Below, piece after piece: positions 20,373-31,163 of a DNA stretch of 64,000 bases (its first letter is position 1; each line of letters begins with the position of its first letter). A model generated the notes under the pieces. The model saw only the letters and a list, made by a program, of their open reading frames with translations. It searched no databases and was not told where the DNA came from. The stretch lies in NCBI RefSeq assembly GCF_003589595.1, contig NW_020653726.1, positions 15,252,103 through 15,316,102 on the forward strand. Reading direction: 5' to 3'. The position numbers and the translations under genes are program-made. The DNA comes from Hyposmocoma kahamanoa (Eukaryota > Arthropoda > Insecta > Lepidoptera > Cosmopterigidae).

Positions 20373-20476
20373 AGTGAGCATTTGACCACTATCTCACCTG
20401 ATGGAAAAGACGATGAATTTGACGAAGGAGCATGCCACTTAAATAATGCCTATTCACTCTCGCCTTGAAAAAGCCC
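20373..20476 (-). repeat. Jockey-type LINE 3' end fragment
   Basis: On the minus strand it reads GGCGAGAGTGAATAGGCATT followed by a TTATTTAAGTGGCATGCTCC-type tail and CATCAGGTGAGAT. This matches the 3' end of the LINE at 44545-45590 (GAGAGTGAATAGGCATTATT, CACCAGGTGAGATGG). It is a heavily 5'-truncated insertion. Confidence 0.65.
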
Positions 20477-21959
20477 TTGTTAACCAGTTCATGGAACAAG
20501 TCTGAACATCCAATGTACTAATAATCACTGTATCTATATTACGACTTAGAATAGGTAGTATACCATGAAAAAAAGGCAGCAACCTTAGCCAGGCATAAAT
20601 TTACAAACTAAAGGTCACTCATCAAATGCTTGCGTGTATTAAGCAATGTTGCAAGTGTGCGAAACGACATGTCCTATTACAACTATTCTTACACAAAGAT
20701 AGAGTCCGGTTAATTTGAACTCTGTTGCAATGTTATTTGCATTTTTGTATCCTAATAATATTTATACGTAGGCGTAACATAAGCTTAATTTCTATTACAA
20801 CAAATTACAGGACGTTGTTTCAATTGATCAATGAACTTTTTACTTTTTCTCGACCTCTAAAAATAAAATTTCATATTAAAATTTGCTTAGTCTTCTGCCT
20901 TTGTAATAAAATCATATTACCAAGGCACTTAAGGTTGCTGGTACCTATAACATTAATTACCTAGTGGATCTGGAACTCTTTTCCATTTAGTACGCCGATA
21001 AATTTTTGCTTACGATCTTTCCTAAAAAAAACTCTCGATCAGAAGACTTTATGAATACTCCATAGACATTTTTACGTTCCCTTATAGTGTACAAGTGATT
21101 ATTGGCAATATAATATTCTGTACCATCATCATCCTATTTAAGAGTGAAGCTCTTGTCGGTGTAGCCTCCTCCACTCCTCATGATTCATAGCCAGTTTTTT
21201 ACCTCTTTATAACTTCCTACTTTGATCTTTTTTATTTGTTCACTGATTCTTGATCTTCCTCCGCTTTGTTTCCTTCTATCTTCCTCTCAATTATTACTCT
21301 TCAAATTTGTCGTTACGTAAGAAATGTCCATACCACGACTTGCGCAAAAAACAGAAAAGTACTTGAGAAAAAATCCTGATTTTTTTATTGCAGCTACAAA
21401 GCAGATATTTAAAGACAAGTATTACATTTTTAAAATAATTTAGGATACAGTCATATCTCTCATAATTTATGAATGTTATTTCAAAATCAAAGATGGCAAC
21501 CAACTTTCTAAGCGGGTCTGTGACTTCTTTTGTACGAGTTCATGGTTGTCTTCCCACACGGTCGTTTTCGAAGTCCATAAAAGTAATGTGAAAGGGACAA
21601 GTGTTTTTTATGACAATTTCTATATTTTTCTGCTTCGAAGTAGCATATATGATTATGTTATTTCTGTCTCGTATACGTTTTGTTCTCGTATGTCCTTTTC
21701 CTAGGCGCCACTATAAAAAGATAACTTATTTTGTATTCGCCACTATTTTTATGAAACTGTATTCATTTTTGCTCTATTTTATAACTGATTTATTTTATAC
21801 GCAACCTACATTTGTCGTCCTAACAAATGCTGGACAAATGCCTTAAAATTTTCTGCAGGATTCAACTCGGTCTCTGTATATCGCCCTTGTTTGGCAAAGA
21901 TGTCTAAATCGTAGTGATTAATCTAAAATTAAGTACTAATTAGCAACCCTTCGGTCATT
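20477..21959. other. Intronic sequence, nothing convincing
   Basis: AT-rich sequence with several chance frames. The stretch 21125-21300 (GAAGCTCTTGTCGGTGTAGC and following) may be a diverged repeat, but I could not place it. Confidence 0.4.
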
Positions 21960-22290
21960 ATAATCATCGTGCCTATCACAGTCCACTGCAGACGAAGGCT
22001 TTTCCCGTTGTGCGCCATTTCGCCCGGTCTTCAGCTTGTCGCATCCATCTGTTGCCAGCAGCCTTTCGCAGATCGTCACTCCATCTGGTCCGAGGGCGTA
22101 CTACTACTCTACGTTTGCCGAGCCGTGGTCTTCGACAGATATAGCCAGCCCACTGCCACTTCAGCTTGCTAATTCTACCAGTTATGTCGACGACCTTGGC
22201 TCCCTGTCAGATAACCTCATTTCGAATCTTATCCTTTAGAGAAACTCCGAGCATAACTCGTCCTACAGCTCGCTAAGCGACTTTTTAAAT
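21960..22290 (-). pseudogene. RTE-type LINE reverse transcriptase, C-terminal relic
   Basis: Minus-strand translation gives VMLGVSLKDKIRNEVI, then after a stop QGAKVVDITGRISKLKWQWAG, then RTRWSDDLRKAAGNRWMRQA and EDRAKWRTTGKAF. The K.KWQWAGH..R, GRP..RW.DD..K.AG..WM..A.DR..W series is characteristic of the C-terminus of RTE-type LINE proteins. One stop and a missing GRPP segment show it is decayed. The rest of the element is absent. Confidence 0.8.
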
Positions 22291-24277
22291 GGTAGACTAA
22301 TTAATAACCCTTCAAAATTTCTTTGAAACCATTATTTCGGCGTCTATTCTTGCTGTGCTCTTTCATCAGTCGACAATAATAGAGCACTCAAACATTCTTC
22401 ATAAGCCATGCCAGTTGCGGCGGCTGAAATGCCAAGCGGACGACGTTCGGGAGCTTAACCCTCTACCCGCATTATCTGTATATCCGCATTGGCAGCTATT
22501 ACGATAACTGTGCCGACTTTAACTAAGAAAAGAACAAAATAAATAAGCCTATCGAATGATGTAAAAGCGAAACACGTTAATTTGAGTTCTTTATACTCCA
22601 GTCACGTACTTAATTCAACGAGACATGGGTCAAGTTGACTTTTTGGTAGAAAAAGATAATAATATACTTGTCAGAGAAAAACTAATGTTGATACTTTTCT
22701 CTGCACAAATAAATGAAGACGTTGTAAACTGTATTTGTGTGTGAAACAAAAAGAAGCCGTTTTCATCATTACCTTTTATCTTTTCGTGTTAGTATGAACT
22801 TAAGAATCAACTTTCTAAACGACCAATGTATAACAGTCTAAATAAAATTAACTATCTATAGAAAAATTCCAATCATCTTACAAGACCGATTATTAAAAAA
22901 GGATGTTTGCAAATTCCTACTGTACACGCTAAGCTACAGCTTACAACAATCTCGCATAGCGGAATTTCATTCACTATGGCATATAGATTGAATCGGTGTC
23001 AACTCAAGGAAGGGAGCGCGTGGTCGTATTTTTAGATCCACCATCTCAGAAGGTTGGCTATGAATTACATCACTCTATTTAACTTTTTTTTTAAATATTC
23101 CAGTCTTCTATTCATACTACCCCACCTTGTCATACATAACTAACGCACTTACATTTTGAGATATTGGCACCTCAAGCTTTATTGTCACCTAAAAACATGT
23201 CAACTACGCTGATTTTGCTTGTTGTAGCAACATACGTGTTTAATCTTGTACAGCCGCTTGAAGATGCGAAAAGATGACATATATTTACCTGTCTATATCG
23301 ATTCTTCTTTCATTTGGTTTAAATCTATCCTTGTTTGTGAACGTAAAGACGTAGTCGCAAGAGTCGTCCGTAAAGTGAAAACCAAATTTGGACGGAACAG
23401 GATTAGAGTCGTGTCACTTCGTGGTAGATGTGAGGCTTAGACGTGACATCTTTAATTTACAATTCTCTCGTAAACCTCTACAAATTAATTTGTAATGTGA
23501 CGTAAAATTGGTTAGCGTATTCTTCGTAAATTTGTCGCCGATGTTATTTAAAGCTGTTGTAGTTTTAAGAATGAATTTTCTGGAAATATCAATTTTTCCC
23601 ATAATAAGAATTATGAGTTATAGAACATTTCGGTGAAAACGTTCATCACGTTAGTATTATTCAATTAATAACAAAACTGAGACTAGAGATATATGGCTTC
23701 ACGCTAGATTCAGTTTTGACAGGTCTAATTTTGTCCTTACGTCCAACAGTGTGTAACAAATCATTTTCGAAACGAGCGTAAAATGTAGTTAGAGCTAGCA
23801 CAGATGTTTTTCGTAATTTATTTTAGTGGCCTGGCTCTTTGTTTACGATCGGTGTTGCTATCATTGGTGTAAAATGGCGGAAGATAGTACTTTCGCTTTT
23901 GTAGTCGTTTTCAAGGCGTTTAACATAGCATTGGCATTGTTAAACGATTTAACACCGCTGGATCTGAATTTTTCACTTCACTGATCATTAAAAGCCATAG
24001 ACTACGCCAATTTTGTCTCATCGCCAGAAATAAACAAACCTCAACCTTTTATTGTTTTATAGATGCGCAAACCTATGTTCCTATTCAAATAGTCCATTAT
24101 TTGCCCTTTATTACTGCACTTATGAACATATTTAAAGGTACACTAAAAAAATTTTAAATTATGATCACAATCTTCCTATTATGATGATTCATTTGGCCAC
24201 ACAAATCAGAACGATTAATTTGAAAAAATAATGACTTAAATCATCCTTTGATTTCGATTTCATGTTCTGATATTTTC
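22291..24277. other. Intronic sequence with one weak repeat match
   Basis: 23146-23240 is similar to 14509-14605. Otherwise there is no gene or recognised repeat. The frame at 23246-23440 (+) shows no family features. Confidence 0.45.
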
Positions 24278-24566
24278 TTTTTTTACAATATCATGTATCA
24301 TGCGCCTGATAGTAAGCTACACGCCTGTCATAGCAGTTGCAGTGCCGCTCTAAGCTTTAAATCGCAAAGATCTGAGGGGTACTGCCACTGCGGCCGTCAC
24401 CCTGAGACAAGTTGACGACTCCCATGTGCCTGTAATTTCACCAGCACCCTTAACCTTCAAACCGGAACGCAGTAATGCTCCCTTTACTGCTTGGTGGCAA
24501 AAATAGGTAAGGTGGCAGTACTTCCCTGGACGGAACTCTTTCACAAGGAAGCTCTACTGCTACTAG
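24278..24566 (-). mobile_element. SINE-like repeat, family A
   Basis: This reverse-orientation copy has AATCGCAAAGATCTGAGGGG, CACCAGCACCCTTAACCTTC, AAACCGGAACGCAGTAATGC, GGTGGCAGTACTTCCCTGGA and GAAGCTCTACTGCTACTAGA. The start is worn (the ACGGGACGAACAAG part is missing). Confidence 0.82.
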
Positions 24567-24916
24567 AGTATGTAGCCAGCGGTTCATATGAACGTTGTTA
24601 TTATAATTTAACCATTTTTTTACAATTATCTTGACGTTTTTAAGTATGTCCATGAGTATATAACAAAATTGAGCCTATTTTCTATTTACAATCGTAATGG
24701 CCAAACCAATTAAGCCATTAATTAAGCCATTCCATTTTTATCGTTTCGTCATATTGTATAACCTGACAGGAACTTAAAATGGTTTACATCTATAAGAGTA
24801 GGTATGTACAAAACCTGTACCAAGAGCTGACGTGGATCGTTCTTTTGGTTTGTGTCACAATAACTTTCATCTTAAACGTGTTAAACTATTAATTATCAAA
24901 AAATTACAATTGCACA
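24567..24916. other. No feature seen
   Basis: AT-rich spacer between two retroposons, with no gene recognised. Confidence 0.5.
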
Positions 24917-25108
24917 GGAAACATAAACATTAGACGATAGACAACATCACATACGTTGCTTTAATCCCAAAGTAAGTAACTACCGAGACCCGAGACAATA
25001 TAGAAAAGTTAGTTTTTTACATTGACCCGACCGGGAATCGAACCCGGGACCTCAGAGATGCCGACACCATGAAAACTGGTGTGCGAGCCCCTCGACCACA
25101 GAGGTCGT
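24917..25108 (-). mobile_element. tRNA-derived SINE (family B2)
   Basis: On the minus strand it starts GACCTCTGTGGTCGAGGGGC, has CAGTTTTCATGGTGTC and GGTCCCGGGTTCGATTCCCG, and continues GTCAATGTAAAAAACTAACT, CTCGGGTCTCGGTAGTTACT and CAACGTATGTGATGTTGTC. The tRNA-like head is followed by a SINE-specific body I associate with Lepidoptera. Only about four acceptor-stem pairs close, and the body continues past the tRNA end, so this is a SINE and not a tRNA gene. Confidence 0.8.
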
Positions 25109-25224
25109 AAACATGTAAACATGATACGTACGTATCGTCTATATAGTACGGTAAATTTTTATTAACTGACTTTGTCATAGAATAGTGCAATAAAAGAGAA
25201 GCTTATTAAAGACGGTAGAAAACT

Positions 25225-25440
25225 CAAGGGGAAAGATGTTTGGGCACTTGACAAAATGTTTGGGAACTTGACAAGTCAGACGTCACAACAGGTTTCTTAG
25301 AGACATCTTAAAAGGGAAGATCGAAAGAAAGATTGGCAGAAGACGACCGAGACGAAATTATAGATCAGATGAAGGAAAAAGTTGATGCCGTGTCGTATTA
25401 GAAGACAAGAACTTAACTCTTAAATAAGAAGAAGGCTTTC
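25225..25440 (+). pseudogene. LINE protein C-terminal relic
   Basis: Frame-shifting + strand pieces give FGHLT, then FLRDILKGKIERKIGRRRPR, then DQMKEKVDAVSY. The series GH..RH...IL.GKI.GKRGRGRPR..Y.DQ.KEK..V.SY is common at the C-terminus of insect LINE endonuclease/RT proteins. At least two frameshifts are needed and no reverse transcriptase core is present. The clade is uncertain. Confidence 0.55.
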
Positions 25441-27822
25441 CCGTACCTACCCAAAAGCAGTTGTTATTTCTAGAGAAATACATAGGACTATGAACAGTAA
25501 TGTGCCGATTGAACAGGAAAATAGATTTACCAGTTTACATGTGTCATTATAACTTAACTATCTATTCTTTTACGCTCTCTCGCATGATGCAGAATAGCAA
25601 GCGACGACATTTAGCGCCGCCAAATTTACAAGCCGACTATAAATAACGGAGCCAACGGGGCATTAACTAAAACAAGCGAGTTAACTCACCGGTTATCGGA
25701 TCTGTTGCTTTCGTTCTTTTTTCGGTCTTTTGTCGGTATACACGACGGGAGCTTTTGAGTGAGCGTTGACTCTTTATATGACATTCGATTTTCTCTCCAA
25801 ATAATGAATATTTATTTGGCTGCTCCAGTCGATGATTTTCAGGAATAGTGGCGCAACCCGAAACAATTTACTTTTTTACTTATTACACAACTGTACTCAG
25901 AGTAACTCAATAAGGTACCAAGCTGTTTATTGGTTAAATTAATCACGTGACAACATCGGGCCGGTAGACGATCCTTAGACTTTGCGCGGCAGAGATGCCT
26001 CATGTCTTTTTAACCATCTTCGCTATAAATCAGGTATTTTTGAGATTGCCCGCTATTGTAGAAAGGCATCGATGTGTATGTCGACAGTCCCTGGTACAAA
26101 CACAGCTAGCTCGTTCCGACGTCATTATGGATCTCGTCGCCCATTGTTTTTGCACACATCTTGATGACATAACGGTGGTGAAGCAAGAAAGATGTTATTG
26201 GCATTACGGTGTATAACTGTCTTCACTTCCGTAACCCTTTTGGGCACACGATAAAGTACAGAAATCAAACTTTATACTTTTGTACGCTACATATCGGACA
26301 CATTGATGCGTCTTGTTTCCTGGTTTGATTGTACAACGAAAAACTTATATGAGTTACGTGAGCGTACTTATACCAGCTAAATGGTCTGCAATAAAGTATG
26401 GAGTATTGAAATTATCAGCAATTTTTAACACTTCACAACTCGTACAAGCTCTGAAAAGCTAGCATTATTTCAGCATTTCTGTCAAAAAAATGTAGTCACT
26501 TTCTTCCATTAAAAGTATGGTGTAGTATGATTCACATCAGTCATCAGTCGTGAGGCCGTCGACCCGAGTAACAGTGACATAATGCCCATTATTGGATCAC
26601 TGACAACTTAACTCGTCACTTACTACGGCCACTTACATTGTCATATGTCTTTGGTGCTTGCTACGTATGCACAGAGCCCTGATGACATTAAAACTAAATG
26701 ATTGATTGAGAATTCCATAACCTTTGATTTGTACTCTTTTCTTTGCTAATCTGTAATTATTTCATTGTTAATTTTGTAATAGTTGTAATATCACCTAAAT
26801 CCATGTCAGTTTCTGTTTCTTTTATGCTAACTAATTAGTAATTAACAAATTATATTCCGAAATGGATATAATCGACCACATAACTCACGTGTCCACAATG
26901 TATATGTTGTGGATTAATTTTGATTGCTATACCTCCGTCATCACTATCAACTAGTTCCCAGACGTCACTAATGCGTCTTAATTGGATTCCTTTTACCCGA
27001 CCTAATTCCGCCCGATTAATATTACTATTGTAGACACAAGTTTACCACGTCTTAGAAACCCTCCAAATGTTTTTGTATAGTTTCTTTTGCACACTTCAAA
27101 TACTTATAACACCTAAGGACAGCTCGTGTCTGAAATTGAAGACTATTTACACGTATATTGATGGAGCTTTTGCAGCTTTCTTAAAACATGTTAGATAAAT
27201 TACTGTTGTTTATCAATACCTATGATCAATACCTAACAATATTCATAAGAGAATATGAATTCGTATTTAGAAAAACGTTAATAATTGTCATTCGACATTA
27301 TATTGATTTATCTGGCAAATAAAAGTACTTATTCTTTTTGTTTTTATAACAAACCGTTTAATCGTGTCTCGAATATGCCTTAGACTGTAGCGGTAACAGG
27401 TAAACCTGTCTTATCGCTGTCAGTAACAGCCCCAACTTGCCAAGTATTAAGTATAGTAACAAGTGCAATTCATAACCCAGCACAATGAGGATGGCACAGT
27501 TGCGTCATAGCGTTGGATGGTGGTTGGCCAACTCGCACCTGTCGCGTTCAGGCTTCTTTCTATTTAGCAAACGTTGTTGTAACATGCTCTAGTTTACTCG
27601 GCTTTGTTCTCAGTTTCTAAATGTTTTAAGGGTGTTTTTCGGTATTTCGTCTCTCTACTGAGACGAAACTAATGCTGGTCATTTTAAAAGTTTTACCATT
27701 GATCTATTCTATTCTATTCTATTTCTGTCCAGTTAACAGCTTACAGTTTAAAACATATTAGTATTATTTATGCAGTATTAGTAATGGTAAAAAATAAAAA
27801 TATTTGGGAATTAACCTATTTA
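25441..27822. other. Intronic sequence, nothing convincing
   Basis: A TATAAATA motif at 25638-25645 has no supporting gene. A short ATTCT-type run lies near 27704-27724. No repeat family or coding island was recognised. Confidence 0.45.
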
Positions 27823-27990
27823 TTTCGGATCAAGCAAAACAAACCAACGTTACGGGCTCTTTACAGGTCCCATGGTCATAGCTGACTGAGATGGTAAAGT
27901 CATCAATCAGTTATATCTAATATTAATACAAGCCAACCTATTCTGAACTGTAGTTACAAAAGTTATTAATTCAAATAGATTTTAATCTAC
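27823..27990 (-). repeat. Penelope-like element 3' UTR fragment
   Basis: This matches 131-300 closely, with landmarks ACAAACCAACGTTACGGGCT, CAGGTCCCATGGTCATAGCT, GTAAAGTCATCAATCAGTTA and ACTGTAGTTACAAAAGTTAT. As in other copies the element edge is near TTTCGGAT. Confidence 0.75.
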
Positions 27991-28667
27991 AAATATTTGG
28001 GTTGCTAACTATGGTCCAAGATCTCTCTATCTTGGAATACGCTCGTACATAGAAAATGAAACTGTTCAAAGTTTAATAAAAGTTGGTATGAATGAGTAAC
28101 ATTAGAAAACCACACTCTTGTACCTAAATGTGTAAAAGGAGCCTATTTCGCAAAAACCTCGTGTAAGCAAGCGTAATGAAATCGTGACCGCATAGTTACA
28201 CACATAAATCGAATTCGTTCTGGGTTATTTCTGGTATCATATTTATTTGCTTTTCTGGTCGGCTATTTGCCTTGTAACCTGTGCAAGAATTTTATGTAAT
28301 TCATTCTGTTTGTTTTCTGTTTTACACAACACAATATTGTCATATTCTCCTGCTCGCAAAAACCTACTATATTCTTAATCCATAAACAAATGTTTCATAT
28401 TTTCTAAATTATGACATTATACAATATAGACGCTAGCGAAATAAAATAGGTATAAGTATTTCATTATTTGCGTCCTAAATTTGGTAAATGGACACTACAG
28501 CGTCACATTACGCCAATCTCACCTGTTGATGTTATACAGCAACACGCCAGCTCATACTTGCTTGCTAATTTGCATGTTCGTGTTGTTTATTCTCCGTAAT
28601 GCTAGAAATAAGCTTGCATTTCCTCACGGAACGTTGACATCCTACCTGTCGCCACCATATTCACTGT
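27991..28667. other. No feature seen
   Basis: AT-rich intronic sequence. The frame at 28481-28669 (+) has no recognisable features. Confidence 0.45.
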
Positions 28668-29414
28668 AATAAAAATAAATAATAAAAAATCTTTATTGCA
28701 TTTCAAAAATTATAGTACAATGAACATGGTTGGAGCCCTCTAGTAAGTAAAATGTACCTGTGTCAGAGGACTCCGCTCTTCCATAAATAGAACTTCAGAT
28801 ACAATTTTTAAAATTACAATTAGAAATTGGTTAGTAATTTAAAAAGAAAAACAAATGCTTAGTTGTTAATGTTAGTTGGTACAAATGGGTACTTGTTTAT
28901 TTTACTATTTAGGTTTGAATTCTCCAACTTTACCAATTACGGGTTAGAGGGAACTTATTAAAAATGTGTGTGTGTCGTATGTGAGCGTGTGTGTGTGTAT
29001 GTGTGTGTATGTGTGCATGTGTATGAGTGTATTTATGCGAGCGTGTGAGTGTGTATGTTTCAGTGTTTGCGGCTACTGATGTCTGAGTGCGTGTGCATAT
29101 TGTCACGTGATGAACTTTAATAATGCTTCCGTTTGTTCATAATTAAGCGTTTTAAGATAATCAATAAGAGTATGTTTACAATTATATGAGGTTTGAGGAT
29201 ATATATTTAAGTGCTTATTAAGTTGATTAAATAAATGAGAGGCCTGTTTTTCATTTTGTCTACTAGCGAAGGTACTATTTGTGCGATGAGATACTCTGAA
29301 AGTTCTACGATTTTTCTGGTTATTTTCGCTGTATGGCAACTGTTTGTGAAATTTTAAGGTCGCAAGAAGGATGTATAGTTTTCTCACAGAGAGCACATCA
29401 CTAATGGAGTACAA
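28668..29414 (-). mobile_element. LINE 3' end with C-terminal ORF and (AC)n-rich UTR
   Basis: A 103-codon minus frame (29414-29103) includes SVRKLYILLATLKFHKQLPY, then RVSHRTNSTFASRQNEKQAS, then LFNQLNKHLNIYPQTSYNCK and YLKTLNYEQTEALL. The layout S+.LY...., (F)NQL...., LK.WL..L.YE.TE.LL is typical of the C-terminus of CR1/L2-like LINE proteins. The 3' UTR follows with a (GT/AC)n tract at 28963-29100. It ends at an AATAAAG-type terminus near 28680, giving a 5'-truncated copy. Family naming is approximate. Confidence 0.6.
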
Positions 29415-29735
29415 ACTGTATTATTTAATTGCTTATTTGTTTAGAGTTCTGCAAGTAATAACGGTTGATTGTGCTAATTTTGTCTCGACATTTTTATTTG
29501 TCATTCAAGTGCTGAGTCAAATAACGACGTTCAAGATTTTCTGGTTTACGTACTTAACGTTTTGACAGTTTTCGTTTGAATTGATGCGACATTTTTATGG
29601 TAGTTTTTTATTTACTTTGAAAAATTTACAAATTCGAAAATTATGATCTCCCTCTTGCTCTGGTTCGAGACTTATATTCACCCACCTCACACTTGTCCAG
29701 TTTTATAGCCTCTAATATGCATGTTCGACTCCAAA

Positions 29736-29790
29736 GCGCATGCGTGGTGGCGCGCGTCGGTCGCGCATCGCGGCCTGCGTACGCGCAGCT
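29736..29790. promoter_or_regulatory. CpG cluster with NRF1-like site
   Basis: GCGCATGCGT (29736-29745) is a good match to the palindromic NRF1-type site. It is followed by GGCGCGCGTCGGTCGCGCAT and GCGGCCTGCGTACGCGCAGC. It stands out in AT-rich surroundings and shares CGGCCTGCGT with the cluster at 46926-46990. It may be an internal promoter, an enhancer or a repeat; no transcript feature is visible next to it. Confidence 0.35.
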
Positions 29791-30480
29791 ATTGTAATAC
29801 TTTCACACGTCACATTTAACCAGTTTCACCTACTTCTGAAGCATCTGCATTCGGCAAATCAGACGCGATACTATCTTTTCTTGCTTTGTCTTCGAGCTCA
29901 GCTATGTTTAATATTTTTGTTTTTGTACTACTTTCTATAGTAACATCTCGTTGTAATTCCATATTGCTTTATGTTTGTTTTTATTCGTGGGATACCTGAT
30001 AATTACATTCAGACGCCATTAGCGCTTTTAGGCCAATTAAAAAAAACTTGAAAATAATAAACAAGAATTTTTTGAATAATTTCTCCCAAACGAGTTACGT
30101 TTCATAAACCGGAAATAATATCTATTACTATAAGTAATCACAATAGAGATTTTATTGCATAATTTTACACTAACAACAAAGTATTGCAACATTAATTTTA
30201 ACAAGAAGTAAAAAATAGATGTGCATTACGGATCAAGTTAAATGATATAACCATTTAAGTATGTAGGCTAATGTGATACTGACTGCACACTTGATAGCTT
30301 ATGACACAGAACAGTTGAATAATAGAACGCTACAAATCAACGACTGATCGGTGTTTATCATAATGTTACTGCTTTTCTTATGACACTTTGCATAATCGTC
30401 TTAGGAGCTACTATAACAATTTCAAAATCCACCTTTGAATCTTGAAAGTACCAAGTAATCATTGTTAATTTAACATTTAA
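29791..30480. other. No feature seen
   Basis: AT-rich intronic sequence with no gene or repeat recognised. Confidence 0.5.
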
Positions 30481-30560
30481 CAGTAGCAGTAGAGCTTCTT
30501 GTGAAAGAGTTTGTCCGGAGAAATATTACCACCTTACCTATTTCTGCCGCCAAGCAGTAA

Positions 30561-30692
30561 TTTTTCCATCATTCTTTCAAATTCTCCATCTCATCTGATG
30601 AAAAGTGACGATGATGTCGACGATGAAGTATGCACATCTAAATAATGCCTATTCACTCTCGCCTCGAAAAGACCCAAGCTATAACATTTTTC
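30561..30692 (-). mobile_element. Jockey-type LINE 3' end inserted in the SINE
   Basis: On the minus strand it reads GGTCTTTTCGAGGCGAGAGT, GAATAGGCATTATTTAGATG and CATCAGATGAGATGGAGAAT. This is the 3' end also seen at 20373-20476, 45480-45590 and 62815-62930. It is a very short 5'-truncated insertion. Confidence 0.7.
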
Positions 30693-30863
30693 ATGTGAGC
30701 ATTACTACGGTCCGGTTTGAAAAAAAGGAGGGTGCTGGTTAAATTAGAAGCACAGTCCCATGTGCCAACTTAGGCTCAGGGTCTGTCACCCTGCGCAGTG
30801 GCAGTGCCCCTAAGATCTTTGCAATTTAAAGATCTGAGTGGCACTGCAACTGTTATGGATAGG

Positions 30864-31091
30864 ATAGATAGATAGATAGATAGAATACGTTTATTGACTT
30901 ACCACAAGCACACACAATAATATGAAACAACAAATAAATAAAGAAAGAAAGAAGACAAAAAAAAAAACTCAATACAAAACATACAAAATAACAAAAAAGG
31001 TATGAAATAAAATAAGAATACACAATAAACGACATATATCTACAATTAATTAAAAAGCAAGTTGTGAGTGCTGCAGCAAGCCAAACAGGCC
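30864..31091 (-). mobile_element. Second LINE-like 3' end with (CTAT)n tail inserted in the SINE
   Basis: The 228-bp insert, read on the minus strand, starts GGCCTGTTTGGCTTGCTGCA, runs through an AT-rich UTR and ends AATAAACGTATT followed by a CTAT repeat. The 5-bp ATAGG at 30859-30863 and 31092-31096 may be its target duplication. A tetranucleotide tail is typical of some non-LTR elements. The open frame within it is not a gene. Confidence 0.6.
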
Positions 31092-31163
31092 ATAGGCGTG
31101 TCGCTTACCACCAGGCGCACGACTTGTCCGTCCCTTTACGTTCGTTACTTGGTATTATAAAAG

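Larger units (their letters stand above)
30481..31163 (+). mobile_element. SINE-like repeat, family A, split by two LINE fragments
   Basis: Three segments of one family A copy are present: 30481-30560 (AGTAGCAGTAGAGCTTCTTG to GCCAAGCAGTAA), 30693-30863 (TGTGAGCATTACTACGGTCC to GTTATGGATAGG) and 31092-31163 (ATAGGCGTGTCGCTTACCAC to the A-rich tail). They abut in the correct order once two insertions are removed. The second insertion is flanked by ATAGG on both sides. Confidence 0.8.

Noticed and set aside
25026..25108. Minus-strand tRNA-like sequence with A and B boxes
   Set aside because: The acceptor stem closes with only about four pairs, and the sequence continues into a SINE body and tail, so it was called a SINE and not a tRNA gene.
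25638..25645. TATAAATA as a possible internal promoter
   Set aside because: No downstream exon, CpG cluster or initiator supports it; such motifs are expected by chance in AT-rich DNA.
30864..30885. ATAG run as an independent microsatellite
   Set aside because: It is the tail of an inserted LINE-like element bounded by ATAGG, so it is not a stand-alone repeat.
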